Shown here: positions 1-13,269 of the stretch, piece by piece
Layout: the number at the start of each line of letters is the position of its first letter
Position numbering within the stretch: position 1 is the stretch's first letter
Source: Myotis daubentonii
Taxonomy: Eukaryota > Chordata > Mammalia > Chiroptera > Vespertilionidae
Assembly (NCBI RefSeq): GCF_963259705.1
Contig: NC_081844.1
Location: 45,708,001 to 45,772,000 of the forward strand
DNA length: 64,000 nt
Direction of reading: 5' to 3'
Notes under the pieces: model-generated
Database searches by the model: none
Seen by the model: only the letters and a program-made list of their open reading frames with translations
Told to the model about the DNA's origin: nothing
Program-made: the position numbers and the translations under genes

Positions 1-267
1 CTGATTCTTTTTCTAGTTTCTAGTATTAATTTTTTTTTTACTTTCTGGTTTCTCTGCTTTCTCAACTTATTTGTTTATAATTTCTCTACATTCCTTATAT
101 ACCATAGTTAGTGTTCAATGTTGAAAAAAAGTATCACACTATTGTAATCACTGACCTATAATTATTAGAACAATTAAGTAGCAAAGAAACTATGCTTAAC
201 TTGGAAACATTCATCATTTAAAACTCTATTATACAAATTCATATTTGGAACACATTGTGATAACAAG
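1..267. other. AT-rich sequence, nothing recognised
   Basis: AT-rich DNA with homopolymer runs. I see no coding, RNA or repeat signature on either strand. Confidence 0.5.
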
Positions 268-281
268 CTACTTATCTTGGG

Positions 282-502
282 CCCTGGTCGGTGTGGTTCA
301 GTTGGTTGGAGAATTGTCCCTTACAGTGAAGGTCGAGGGTTGGATTCCCTGTCAGGACACATACCTTGGTTATGGGTTCAACCCCTGGTCAGGATGCATA
401 TGGGAGACAATCAATAGATGTATCTCTCTCACATCAATATTTCTCTTGATCTCTCTCTGGCTCTTCCTCCCTCTCTGAAGTCAATAATTTAAAAAAAAAA
501 AT
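282..502 (+). mobile_element. VES-type tRNA-derived SINE
   Basis: The tRNA-like head starts GCCCTGGTCGGTGTGG and carries a decayed A box (GTTCAGTTGGTTGG) and B box (GGTTGGATTCC). A TC-rich segment and an A tail follow. The flanks CTACTTATCTTGGG (268-281) and CTATTTCTCTTGGG (503-516) look like a diverged TSD, so the copy seems complete. The 77-codon open frame inside it is incidental. Confidence 0.85.
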
Positions 503-516
503 CTATTTCTCTTGGG

Positions 517-1683
517 ATCCTTACATTTGACAAAAATGTCATTTACCAGTTAATCTCTTGCATAATATTCATTTTTCCCTGAATATATTTGGTGTATAAT
601 TGGTCCATCCTTAAATAGCTATCCGCATATATGTTGTCTTTAACACTATGAAACTGATATGTATTTGAGAATATATTTTTAAATTTGCTTCATTTATTTT
701 TGTATTTTTATAAAATTCCATATAGCCCTTTTCAAAGTTGTTTTTCGTGTTTAATAAATTAAAAATCATTGCCTTTGATCAACTCTTCTTCTGCAGGTTG
801 TAGCATTTTTAAATTGAGTATAATCACTAAAAGGATGTCCAAATGCCCAATAAGCACAGAAGAAATAATTCAAAATGGAGACTATTTTTAAATCTAATTT
901 TTCATATTAAAATGTATAAATATTTCAGCCCATATTTTTTTTGGCCTTCATTCTGAGCACAATTTTTTCCACAAATATTTTTATGAGGCAAAATCCATAA
1001 AATATGTTCAAATTTATGATTTTGTTGATTTTTTTGCCAAATATAGATGTTGAAAATCTGAATCCTATTCAGTTTCATTTCATTCCAATGTGGAATATAA
1101 ACTCAACCAATAAAAATAGGAAATCCATCAAAAGAGTCATCCCACAACATGAGGTATTCCAAATCACAATTACAAAATTTCAAAATTACACTTGTAAACA
1201 GTTCAGCCTCTCATAGATTAACTTGTTCATTTCTTTTCTTATTTTTATAGAAATACATTTTAATGACTTCTTTTAGGAAGTTTTGTTTTCAATAATTATA
1301 ATGGTAAGTAGCCACTGGAAAACCATTGACTGCCATGCCACAGGCATTTTTGTATTAATAATAGCTTCATCACATAATTTTTGTAGTTTATTTACTATAG
1401 CTGTGCTTAGATAGAAATGTTTGTAAATTTTAACAACTAGCCTACATTTAAATTGATAGAATATTTTGTTGTATGTGGACAAAATTATGAGTTATGTGTA
1501 TACTGCCACCAATTCCCAGTACATTTCTATTCCAATGCTTTCCTAATTTAGCAAAAATATTGTGTTATCATTCTATGTTCTCAAGAAATTAGTATTTATT
1601 CTTATTATCACTACAAATAAAAATGTAATTTAACACACCATTCAAATTTTTGAAGCTTTTAATTAAAACGCCAAGCAATTTAT
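517..1683. other. AT-rich sequence, nothing recognised
   Basis: Low-complexity AT-rich DNA with many stops in all frames. The short open frames at 1004-1216 and 1273-1482 have no family signature and biased composition, so I read them as chance. Confidence 0.5.
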
Positions 1684-1700
1684 AAGAATTAACTGGGTTG

Positions 1701-1929
1701 CCCTGACCGGTTTGGCTCAGTGGATAGAGCATCAGCCTGTGGACTCAAGGGTCCCAGGTTCGATTCCGGTCAATGGCATGTACCTTGGTTGCGGGCATAT
1801 CCCCAGTGGGGGTTGTGCAGGAGGCAGCTGATCGATGTTTCTCTCTCATCAATGTTTCTGACTCTCTATCCCTTTCCCTTCCTCTCTGTAAAAAATCAAT
1901 AAAATATATTTTAAAAAAAAGAGAAAAAA
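1701..1929 (+). mobile_element. VES-type SINE, full length, exact TSD
   Basis: This is a textbook copy. The head CCCTGACCGGTTTGGCTCAG contains the A box (TGGCTCAGTGG), and the B box is GGTTCGATTCC. The tail has TCTCTCTCATCAATG, then AATAAAATATATTTT and an A-rich end. The 17-bp direct repeats AAGAATTAACTGGGTTG at 1684-1700 and 1930-1946 are identical, which suggests a fairly recent L1-mediated insertion. Confidence 0.96.
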
Positions 1930-1946
1930 AAGAATTAACTGGGTTG

Positions 1947-4585
1947 TTTTTTTTCTCTAAAGCATTGTGTGATAATAAGGGTACCTTTTATATTTTTTAA
2001 GTTCTTCTTTTGTTAATGGAACCAACTCATTGCCCATTATCACTTCACTTTCTATAAATGCATAAAACTTTAAATAAATTATGAACAGAACTTAGAACAG
2101 CTGATTTTTTTCAGTGAAACATCATATTTACACAAGGATATGTAAATGCTATGTTTCACCTTCCACCATGGTATTAATAGAACTACTAAATGCTGAAATA
2201 AGTGCTAATGTTTTTGCAGCAGGCTTTTATCTTTGGTTTTACATGTGGTCAGTGACTTCACTCTGATGATGGATATTAAATACCAACAAATATTTTTGCA
2301 GTTCATATGCTCATCCTCAACTTCCTTGAGAACTGCAAATTCAGTACATAAATTGTTCTTACGCTTGCAAATTTGCTTTTTGAGCTCATTACTGTGAAAG
2401 TGCTTATTCTACTGGAATTGATCTATTGGACACACACAATGAGCACGAGATGATGATACATGGAGGATCTGAGACACATTCTAAATAAAGTAAGAAATGA
2501 AGATGAAATCCAGTGTCCTCATGATCTTCATATATTTTCATTTTCAAGATTGAAGAAAGAGGGAAAACCAATCCAATATTCATCTCAGATGTTGTTTTGT
2601 TTGGGGCCCTAACTTTTTAAACATATCTTTAACAAATAAATCAAAAAAGAAAAGAGAAAAAATCTTCCAAGCAATGTGTCCAGGAAGTGCTGAAAAATGA
2701 AGTGAAAGGAGGAAGAGAGGCGTCCTTTATTAGTACTCTGTAATCTCAAAACATGTGCCAAATGCCTATATTTTGGAAAGTAAATGTCTTTTCTTATTAA
2801 CCCTGATGCTGCTCATTTCATATTGTCTAATATGTGTTGATGCCAAAGCCCGGTATGATTCCTAATCCTACTGGTATAACCTATCGTGTTTTAAAAATTA
2901 ATGCTTAAATCATAGACATAGTTGAATTAACCCTTTAATGTTTCATGAATTCACTCTATGTCCAGATCTGTGCATACAAGAACTTTGCACTACAAAAACC
3001 ACTGTACAGCATCCCCAATATCATGAATTTTCCCTAATAATTAAAAATATGCAAAAATGTAGAAGATGACAATTCTTAGAAACTTGGATCCTACATATAT
3101 CCTGCACTTATTTTTATTACAGCCATACTATTTTTATTATAATTAAATCATATTTCCACTACATTTTCCTTTAAATTGGATAATTGTTTTAGGAGTATGC
3201 TATTAATTTCTTATGAACATTGCATATAGGAAGAAATCATTACAAATAGTCTAGTCTATATAAAGCAGTTTTGAATCACTTTCCAGTGAATTACATACTA
3301 ACTCCTGAGTCAAGCATAATACTTTTTTAACAGTGAATTTCTATTAATCAGAATTGTAAATAGAGATAGTTTTTATAATCCATTCCTAAGTAATCAAAAA
3401 ATTTTACAGCTTTCCACTAGTTTTCAAAACATATCCAGTACAGAAATTAAAGTATGAGGAAATAAGCCATATTTTCTCAGACTTCAATTTAAAAACAAGT
3501 CTAGCTCAATGTATCGAAACCCTGTGAATGGTTATAGTTTTAAGTCTATATTTTATTTTAACCTTTTAAACTTTGGCTAAATTATTCCTGTTTTCAGCTC
3601 CCCATTAGTTATAGAGCACATAATATAATGTCCAAAGTATATTTTTAGGCAGTAACATATATAAATCTTTGTAATACTGTTTTTAAAGACCCATATAACT
3701 TGCTCAGTCAAAATACAGAAAAGTTGAAGAATTTAGAAGATGGATATATATATATATATATGCAACACATAATCATTTGATATAGGTAGAAATTTCCAGA
3801 TAATTAGCTCTCCATCTGTGAAATATTTCTTCTATTTTAATTCAATTATTTATTGGTTGATTTATTGTAAAAAACAAACAAACAAACACAGTATTTGTCG
3901 AATGCTTTGCCTTAAAAAATTATCACTCAAAATAAATTTTGACATTGCCACAAAAATTAAAGAAACTGAAGTATCACCAAGTATGACTAAGCTTTATGTG
4001 CAAAAATTCTCTGAATAGTGAAGTAGATGCTGTTGCTAATAGTTTAGCAAAATATCATCAATTGACTCTGGTTATTGTTGATTTTTCTTTTTACTTTAAT
4101 GACAAACAATGTATGCATTAACTTTTTCCATAAAATATTTGATATTCTTATTCATACAAATAAGATGAACCTCTACCTCAGTCCTTGGAAACTTATCTTC
4201 TCCTTTTACTTTATTCCTAACAGGAAAATTCCTTTTACATAGATATTTTAAAGTTATCTTGTTTTCAGCACCCCCATCTGTGTAAATGAAATGGATGGAT
4301 ATACAGAGTTTAAATAACTTCTAATGCTTGTATACTAGTAAAATGGCATAGTATTTTATGAATACTAGTTTTGTTCATCTTTAACAATGAGAATACTTTT
4401 AGAAGATAAAATGTTATTGTCATATGAAGATTATTGACCTCCCTCTTCAAGAGGGCATCTGTGTTTATCCAACTGAGTTGACGCATTTGCAAATATACAT
4501 CAATACTCTGTATCTTGTTTCTCCTTATGACCAGTGGCATGTGAGAAGGAGTTAACCAGAAAAGTGGGAAGTGAAATATGCAGCA
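1947..4585. other. AT-rich sequence with a short (TA)n tract
   Basis: About 2.6 kb of AT-rich DNA. The only structured element I see is a (TA)n tract at 3743-3761. No coding region, family repeat or RNA gene was recognised; old repeats too diverged to read by eye may be present. Confidence 0.5.
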
Positions 4586-4589
4586 GTGG

Positions 4590-4702
4590 CAAAGAGCCAA
4601 CCTAAGCAGCCCACAAAGAGATCAAACCTGTGATCTGGGCCTCATTAGCACCACTCTCAAAGCAAGTGAGCTAATCATTCACAGACTAATTGGCCCAGAC
4701 CA
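4590..4702 (-). mobile_element. Diverged tRNA-derived SINE fragment
   Basis: Reading the minus strand gives a decayed tRNA-like head with a B-box-like GGTTTGATC segment. The plus strand (GATCAAACCTGTGATCTGGG, then GAGCTAATCATTC) parallels the reverse of VES heads. No tail or TSD is visible. It could be an older SINE family than VES. Confidence 0.4.
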
Positions 4703-4704
4703 TG

Positions 4705-5359
4705 TTATTTAACTTGTTCTTAAGCTTCTCCTAACTAAGCACCATATATGGATAAGCAATTAGTAAATGCTTTTCTGTTAGGAAGCATTTAAATGCAATA
4801 TTCACTACTAAATATTTATATTTTTTGTTGTTCCCAAAGTTGTATGTTTCAAATTTTCCAAATGTCCACAGTTTTAAATTTATTTTACATATTTTAATAT
4901 AGATATTTTCATTGTTGGGAAACTCCTGGACGTGAACAGCTTAATAAAACTTAGCATTAATTTTATGGAAAGATGTAGGCATAAATGACCATTACTATGG
5001 AAAATTGACAAAACAGTGCCACCCATGTTAACCTATTTCCCACTGAAAGTAACATATTTTCAGGACATGAGCTGTCCCAACATGTGGGTAGATAGCAACC
5101 CTATAATATTACTAGGTAGACCATCGCATTATTGAATAAGAAAAATGAATATAGCTTATCAGGGAGAGAGTTCATCTTTATGTATTTTTGTAGGTAATTT
5201 TAGGAAAATAATTAGAAAATTCACAAGGTGAGAAAGGTACAGCCTGTATGGAAAGAATTGGAATAAGGTTCAAAATTTTAAATGAATGTACAGTAGTTCT
5301 TGATAGGAATCGAGGACCTAGCAACTTGGCAGATTATAAAGGGAGGGACAGAAAATATA
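4705..5359. other. AT-rich sequence, nothing recognised
   Basis: Unique-looking AT-rich sequence with no coding or repeat signature that I can read. Confidence 0.45.
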
Positions 5360-5375
5360 TCTGAGGACTTTTAAA

Positions 5376-5409
5376 AAATATTTTTATTGATTTCAGAGAG
5401 GAAGGGAGA

Positions 5410-5463
<54 letters not shown>

Positions 5464-5629
5464 ATCAAAGATTAGAGACAATCATAATCATTTCCCGGCT
5501 GCCTCCTGCATGTCCCACACTGAAAGATAGAGGCCGCAACCTGGGCGTGTGCCTGGAGACCTGGAATGGAACTGTGACCGCCTGGCTCATAGGTCAATGC
5601 TCAATCACTGAGCCATGCCAGTCGGGCTG
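5376..5629 (-). mobile_element. VES-type SINE with expanded GA tail
   Basis: Inverted VES copy. On the plus strand it runs from ATTTTTATTGATTTCAGAGAGG through a long (GA)n block to the reversed head ending CATGCCAGTCGGGC. The flanking repeats TCTGAGGACTTTT (from 5360) and TCTGAGGACTTTTT (from 5630) are the TSD. The tail TC/GA block has grown to about 50 bp. Confidence 0.92.
5412..5461. repeat. (GA)n microsatellite in a SINE tail
   Basis: An almost pure GA dinucleotide array inside the VES SINE at 5376-5629, apparently expanded from the SINE's own TCTCTC segment. Confidence 0.95.
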
Positions 5630-5841
5630 TCTGAGGACTTTTTAAAAGCTGGATAGTATAATATTAAATTTTATATTATTTGTTTTCTGGTGTTATAATG
5701 TAAGCTCCAATGCTATAAGCTTAAACTCTGGCAAAGACTGTTTCCAGAGATCCCTTATTGAGGTGTATGTTTTGGGACTATCAATGATATTGATAATGTT
5801 GATGATGATAATGATATATATGTTGATATGTCATTTAGATT

Positions 5842-6006
5842 AAGGTGATACTACTAATAGCAACGTCTATTATTATTAAGTGCTTACTAAAGGTCAAGCC
5901 TTGTTTTGAATGTATTGGGCCATTCAATTCTTATATCGCCCTTGAGGTATGTAGAATTATTTTATGTATTTTACAGATGAAGAAACGGAGACATAAAAAG
6001 GTTAAA
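5842..6006 (-). mobile_element. MIR SINE relic
   Basis: The plus strand reads AGTGCTTACTAAAGGTCAAGC and later TTTACAGATGAAGAAACGGAG, then AAAAAGGTTAA. This matches the reverse complement of the MIR core and 3' region. The copy is diverged, as expected of an ancient mammalian repeat. Confidence 0.75.
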
Positions 6007-6009
6007 TTA

Positions 6010-7245
6010 CATTTATTTTTCCTTTTTTTATTTAGAAGATTCACCATCTTGCGAGGTTTTTTTTAAATAAAGCCTTGGTGCCTCTTTGGAAAGCAAAAAA
6101 AATCTCCAAATCCCCATAGGTTTAGGTACTGAAAGGCAACCGAGGTTCTGCAAAGAAACGTTCCAGTCTAAGACTTTGAATCCTCAACAAGCAATGGAAA
6201 GACACAGGTACTGGCCACAGCTCCTTCGTGTAGCAGAGCCACCTGTTCACCAGCAGCTCTGATTTCTGCTACTTCACTTCCTTTCTTGGCTCTGGGATCT
6301 CAATATTACCCATAGATCCATGGATTCTGTGAACTGAGAGCCACCTAATAAATTAATATTATGTTTTTGTTCTTTGACGAATTCAGCTTTAGTAGATGTA
6401 AATGAAAAAATGAAAAGCCACAAAGTGTATATGAAACAGTAACTGTGCAGAAGCAGACAATTGGAGTGGACTCTAAAAAAGTGAGCCTTTGGGAAACTCA
6501 GATATCTCAAGAGAACCAGGCCTGATGCACCGCCAATACTCTCTCTATGGTCCTGTTGGCGGTTTGTGGTGAGTGAGCACTGTGATTGGCTCCAGGGCAT
6601 TGTGATTTTGTAGTGCCTCTGTCGTGCCACTTGTGGGATATTTTAAATATCACTGCTGAGTAGAAATTAGATTTCCTTAGCAGGTGGGATAGAAATCTTA
6701 AATGACAGAGTATCGCTAACGGATATACAAATTACCTGCATAAGATCAAAAATTGGAGTCATTCTCATAGAGAACATTCATCTGAGAAGAAACTGATTAA
6801 ATGGCATTTGTAGTTAAAACGATGAAAATAATGCAATGGTACTGATGAATATGGCACCATGTGAGTGACTGTTAATAATAATCCCAATTCATTTCTTCAC
6901 CTTTTCAATTACAAATAGCTGTTTTAAGATCTACCTATTTCTGAAGAACTTTGTATACTTCCGTTATTGTCTGATGTGTATTTGGTGTGGGCCAGGCTAG
7001 AAGGGTAGGAAGCATTTGCCAAATATTCAGAACTATTTTCGACCACCCTATCCAAATCCTTGAACAATGAGGATGCCAGGCTGCCAGTGGCTGAGAGGAA
7101 GCCTCAGAAATGTGAGACAGAGAAATTTTCAGTTTATTCCCTATTTGTTACCAGAGAGTCCCCTTCCAGGCAGAAAGCTGCCCCGGAAACTGGAATTAAC
7201 TGAGCTTGTCTTCGCTCAGTCACTAGTTCATAACATTCCTTGAGG
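6010..7245. other. No recognised feature
   Basis: Mixed-composition sequence. A 118-codon open frame on the minus strand (6274-6630) shows no recognisable domain, no credible start context and no neighbouring exon, so I do not call it a gene. Confidence 0.4.
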
Positions 7246-7247
7246 TT

Positions 7248-7482
7248 CAGCCGTGGGCAAACTACGGCCCGCGGGCTGGATCCGGCCCGTTCGGCTGTTC
7301 TATCCGGCCCGCGGAGCCGAAAGAGCAGAGGGTTCTCTTCCTCTCCCCTCCGCTCCTTCACCAGCAGCAGTGTTAACATGTATTAGTTCACACAGACACT
7401 CCATCCACGCTTTTGTTCCGGCCCTCCGGTCCAGTTTAAGAACCCATTGTGGCCCTCGAGTCAAAAAGTTTGCCCACCCCTG
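7248..7482 (-). mobile_element. Non-autonomous hAT-type DNA transposon
   Basis: A 235-bp GC-rich island with terminal inverted repeats. The left end is CAGCCGTGGGCAAACT, and the right end read in reverse is CAGGGGTGGGCAAACT. Just inside the ends lie CGGCCCGCGGGCTGGATCCGG and, on the other side, CACAATGGGTTC in reverse. I know these motifs from a non-autonomous hAT family in bats and other mammals. There is no transposase. The 8-bp flanks TTGAGGTT and GGTTAGAT do not match, so the TSD is lost or the ends are slightly misplaced. Open frames of 81 and 89 codons here are incidental. Confidence 0.75.
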
Positions 7483-9535
7483 GGTTAGATACTGCTTCTC
7501 CTTGACACAATTGTTTTATTGACAAGTATTAAAAAATACAATTTTGCCATCGATTTGTCTGCAAACATTGGGTTCCCATAATATCAAACAATTCTGTAAA
7601 ATGAAAGCATTTTTGTTTAATTTAGAGGTTCTATTTTTTATGCAGAGATCTTTTAATACTCTTTTCACAATGTACCTTCTCTCTTGAAGATATATTTGAG
7701 GCCATTTTATGGTAATGAAACACTTTTTTCTTCTTCTTTATGCTGAAATGGGTCTTTGTTCTCTGATGGTACTTGCTGGCTCCCAATGCCTAAGGAAAAT
7801 CACAGGGAATAAAACAGAGCTCTTCCTTTGATGCCTCTCCAAGAGCATGGAAAAACTATCACTCCTTCACCTAAAATTCCTTTAATTTAGCCTCTTGACT
7901 GCTGAGACATGACAATTAGAGCACTCAGGCTCTTAAATGGAACCAAGAGGTATAATAAAAAGCCAAAGGAAGCATTGTGAGAAATATTTTTGAAGATTTC
8001 ACCATGGCTATAAATGTAAGATTAAGTCTATGTCTCAAAAAGTATATATATAGTTCAATGAAGATCAGACAATTTTTTGATAAGTCAGGCCAAAACACTT
8101 TACCTGTTGTATATTTAGTTTTCTTGATAACTAATTACAGTTTTAATTCTGTAACATAAAACTAGGTACCAAGTAAGTTTTAACTGGCTTAAAATATATA
8201 AGTTCCATTTCCTTTATTAAGAGAGAACATTTTTGATGTTTCCAAGTTTAGAGTATTTTAACTTACATAATAATTAAAATGACATGATAATTAAACATGT
8301 TTTCCTAAACAAAGAGAGATTATATAATCGGTAATGCAATAACTAAAGTGTATCAAATAATCATTATCACCCCCTATATAGCTCACTTTTTTTCTTTTTC
8401 TTGCAAGCAATTCTGGTTGGGATAAAAATAATATTTCCAAAATATTACTTAGAGTATTTTACTACTCTCTTGTTGATCATCAAAGTATTAGAGTTGAATA
8501 CAATAATGTTTCCTTTGAAGCTTTATAGAGAGATCACGTTAAATTTGTAAAATATAGAGAAATTTATTAATCTATTGCATGAAATTATAAAATGTATGTT
8601 TGCTGGAAGCCCAACCACTAGTATAGTCTACATTTATACCTCAGATTCTACAACTTTTCAATACAAAATTAGTTCTTTCCATCCAAAGGGTGATTACAAA
8701 AAACAAATAAAACAATGAATGGAAACGTTTTGGCTAAGACATAGTACCTATAAATAGTGTTATACTTAATTGATTGCCATACATTTGATTAATAAAATGT
8801 AGATTTTATTAAACACAAGTGAATTATAACATTCATATTAAGTAATGTATAAATATTTGTATATATTTTTCTTGTCATCATTGCTAAACTACTCTGGAAT
8901 CTATATAATTGTTTCGCAACTTGTGTTCCCTAAAACATCCCATCTGAAGCACACACTTCGGGCACATGAACCGCAGATCCAATGATGCTTGAAGCATATG
9001 TGGCAGATAGTGAGGTATGGAGGCACTAGCAGGGGAATCATAGTAAAGAATCTGAATATCTTTGAATACTGCTCTGCCATCTTTTACAAATAACTATTTT
9101 TATTTTGGTTTCAGGTTTGCTACTGAGCCTTGGCTAAGACCAAACACTTGACTATGAACCACCAAATTACCATGTGACCTTAGTTGCCCTGAAAGAACTG
9201 AGCAGTGTCTGATTATATGAAACCATATTCCCCATAGAAAAAAATGGCACTTTATTCTCACTGAGTAGGTATTTATTCTGTGTATGTAATTCCATTCTCT
9301 GCACATAATACTTCTGCCAAAATCAACCCCCACTGATTTACAAATGCTTTACACACCATTATGTTATTCTAGACAGCATTAGTTCTAACCAAAGAACTCA
9401 TTATATAGCAAAGGGAGTGAGGCTTTTATAAAATAAATAATGAAAACTGCAATCAGACCCATATTTATGCAATTATTATAATATTTACAAGATATAAATT
9501 CAAAAGAATCTATTTTGGGGCTCCCAGATTAGCTT
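7483..9535. other. AT-rich sequence, nothing recognised
   Basis: About 2 kb of AT-rich DNA. No coding, RNA or clear repeat feature was recognised. The open frames at 7977-8159 and 9100-9333 have no family signature. Confidence 0.45.
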
Positions 9536-9539
9536 TAAT

Positions 9540-9705
9540 ATTTTAGCATACAAGGATATTTTTACTGGACACTGACTGTATTCCTGCATTCTACCAGGAT
9601 CTAGAAATAACAGTAGATAAGCCATAAACTTTACCCTAAAGGAACTAATAGAAAAATTTATACAAATTCCAGGAAGTAATAAAAATTATATGCAAAGCAC
9701 TGAAA
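9540..9705 (-). mobile_element. Probable L2 LINE relic
   Basis: The order of words (TTTACTGGACACTGACTGTATTCC, then GATCTAGAAATAACAGTAGATAA, then TTTACCCTAAAGGAACTAATAG) follows the reverse L2 pattern of size class, 'aataaaacagat' and 'cctcatggagctt'. The copy is strongly diverged. Confidence 0.4.
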
Positions 9706-10449
9706 ATAATGGGCTTCGTGAAATACTTTACAATGTGTACAGTTCCATTATATGAGTATGCCTTCAAGGCCAAACACTATTTCAGGCACTTTACCATTAT
9801 ATTAGCTGGAAGAAAGAACTTTCTGGCAATAAAACAACTTCAGGCTGTCAGGTGAAGCTAATAGTTTCATCTTTCTATCTAATATTATTATTTTATTTAT
9901 AAACACTTACAGGCACTGACTCAAGTTCCTTTATAAATATTTACATTGATTTTACCTCACATAAATGAATTACTAATTTAAATTACAGCAAATTATCCCG
10001 CAGATTCGGCTCACTGCATAACTGAAGGATGCTCGCACTATTAGAGCCTCAGAAGAATGTGCACCAACTTAGGCTTCTGACAGGATCCCTGGTGCATCTC
10101 AAAAGCAACCCTTTGGAAGCCATCATGGCTGTGCCCTATTCACCTCATTCCCATCTCAAATCCCCTCTTCTTTCCTGAAAAACACAGACATCAGAGACAT
10201 ATGGTGTTCTTCCATTCTGAGAACTGACACCTGAGATTTCTGAAGACAATACTATATATCAAAATCTACCTTATTGGTTCCCAATAGCATGATTCAACAC
10301 CATAGAGATAATGCAATTTGAAAATTTACACTTAATACAATTTTTATTTGAATTAATGATCAATACGATCTTTCTGGATGGTAAGACTACACAATAGATG
10401 GAATGAGAAAACATTGCCAGAGCAAAATATGTTGAGGATTATAGTTATA
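9706..10449. other. No recognised feature
   Basis: AT-rich sequence followed by a short mixed-composition stretch (10000-10220). I could not assign either part to a gene or repeat family. Confidence 0.4.
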
Positions 10450-10929
10450 CTAGAGGCCCGGTCCACAGATTCATGCACAGGTGGGGGTCCCTCAGCCTGG
10501 TCTGCACCCTCTCACAATCCAGTATCCCTCAGGCGATGTCGGACTGCCGGGTTTTGGCCTGATCCCCGCAGGCTGGCCTGTGCAGATTGGACCAAAACCT
10601 GGCAATCCGACATCCTTCCGAGGGATGTAGCAGGGCTGAAGCGGCAGGTGGCTGGGGAGGAACCCCAGCCAGGGCCAGGCACAGCTCCACTGCCACTCAT
10701 CCCGGACCCACTGCACCTGCCCGCCAGTAGCACTGTCACAGAGGCAGGAGAGGCTCCCGCCACAGCTGAACTTGCCAGCTATGAGCCTGGTTTCTGGCTG
10801 AGCAGCGCTCCCTTTGTGAGTGTGCACTGACCACCAGGAGGCAGCTCCTGCATTGAGCATCTGCCGCCTGGTGGTCAGTGTGCATCATAGCAACCGGTCA
10901 TTCAGGTCGGTTGTAAAGGTTGCTTAGGA
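10450..10929 (-). mobile_element. HeliBat-type non-autonomous Helitron
   Basis: On the minus strand the element runs from TCCTAAGCAACC (5' end, plus-strand 10929) to the 3' end CTAG at 10450-10453. It is flanked by A (10449) and T (10930), the Helitron insertion site, with no TSD. The subterminal 3' palindrome is decayed (GGTCCACAGATTCATGCAC). It has no Rep/helicase, so it would have depended on another element. Near the 5' end lies a long inverted repeat (10824-10844 with 10861-10880). The open frames of 122 and 150 codons across it are incidental. Confidence 0.88.
10824..10883. repeat. Long inverted repeat inside Helitron
   Basis: GCACTGACCACCAGGAGGCAG pairs with CTGCCGCCTGGTGGTCAGTG across a loop of about 16 nt, with one mismatch. 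A related CCCCTGGTGGTCATTGTGC segment occurs in the Helitron at 16776, so this hairpin is probably part of the Helitron family's 5' region. Confidence 0.85.
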
Positions 10930-10933
10930 TATA

Positions 10934-10937
10934 TGTA

Positions 10938-10970
<33 letters not shown>
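10934..10970. repeat. (ATGT)n(GT)n microsatellite
   Basis: Short ATGT units pass into about 28 bp of GT repeats directly beside the 5' end of the Helitron at 10450-10929. Confidence 0.9.
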
Positions 10971-10973
<3 letters not shown>

Positions 10974-11081
10974 AAATGCTCCACTTTTTGGTGGTTTGTC
11001 CATCAAGACATAAGTACAGTGTATGTGTGTGTATGCACCTGCATACACATTTAGTTCTGGGCATGCTGTATTCTCCTATGG

Positions 11082-11269
11082 TTTTTTTTTTTTTTATTAT
11101 TGCTTAAAGTATTACAAAGGGTATTACATATGTGTCCTTTTTCCCCCGCCCTTGACAGTCCCCTAGCCTCCCCTATCCCCCAGTGTCTTATGTCCATTGG
11201 TTATGCTTATATGCATGCATACAAGTCCTTTGGTTGATCTCTTACCCTCCTCCGGGGGGAGGTAAGAGA
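11082..11269 (-). mobile_element. L1 3'-end insertion with short 5' inversion
   Basis: A very short L1 copy on the minus strand. The plus strand begins with about 15 T (the poly(A) tail), then the reversed L1 3' UTR (TATTATTGCTTAAAGTATTAC ... TTGGTTGATCTCTTACC). It ends with a short segment in the opposite direction (GGTAAGAGATC, 11261-11271). The direct repeats TCTCCTATGG at 11072-11081 and 11270-11279 are a perfect TSD. The inverted end is the mark of twin priming. Confidence 0.88.
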
Positions 11270-11279
11270 TCTCCTATGG

Positions 11280-11975
11280 CTTTTGTATGGAAGTTTTTCT
11301 AAGTTTTTTTTCCGATTATAGGCCCAACATCTCCTTTGGAACAGGCATTCAAAAGACCCCATGAATATGCAGAACATTTTTTCTTATATGGTGTGTTTTT
11401 TTTTTACCTTAAGATTTTATTATTCCAGTGTAAAAATCAGGACACTTATTGACTTTATAGAGAAGTTAAAACTATTATGCTTGATGAATGAATCAATCCT
11501 GAATGAGTTAGTGTGGCTGAGGGAACTATGAAATAGACTCAAGTAAATTCTCTTCTTTATTCACCATCTGTTTTACAGCCAGCACCAAACTTAGGGAAAA
11601 AATAAAAAAGAAAGTAAAATTGCAATAGTCAAAGAATCTCAAGAATGCTAAACTAAAAATCAAGAGACTAGAAGCCTAAAAGTCTGTTTCTTTATTCTGA
11701 AACTTTAAGATTGAGTAAAAACCATATGGCCCATCTGCTGCTCCTCCCCAAGGCAACTTTTCCCTTTTCTTCAGAGGGCATTTCTATATAGTGCCTCCAG
11801 GTACCAATAATATTTTGAATTTTCAAAAATTAATTGAGATCTTACTTCTGGCAAATGGCATTGAACATTAAAGAGAGCTTAGTAACAACACATTCCACCA
11901 TCTGCTTTTTTCTGAATCTGAACGTTTTCATTCCTTACATATGAGCACTGCCCAGGCTCCAGGTAAACCTGGCAC
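11280..11975. other. No recognised feature
   Basis: AT-rich sequence between the L1 fragment and the GAPDH retrocopy, with no gene or repeat that I can name. Confidence 0.4.
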
Positions 11976-11986
11976 AGAGGAACAAA

Positions 11987-13258
<1,272 letters not shown>

Positions 13259-13269
13259 AGAGGAACAGA

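Noticed and set aside
1701..1800. tRNA gene (A and B boxes present)
   Set aside because: The boxes belong to the tRNA-derived head of a VES SINE; the sequence lacks a complete cloverleaf and is followed by a SINE body, tail and TSD. The same applies to the other VES copies.
6274..6630. 118-codon minus-strand open frame
   Set aside because: No domain, membrane topology or splice context that would support a gene. Length is within what chance gives in 64 kb.
10378..10860. Overlapping open frames of 83-150 codons on both strands
   Set aside because: They lie almost wholly in a non-autonomous Helitron. The translations are Pro/Gly/Ser-rich and match no family, and both strands are open because of the GC-rich content.
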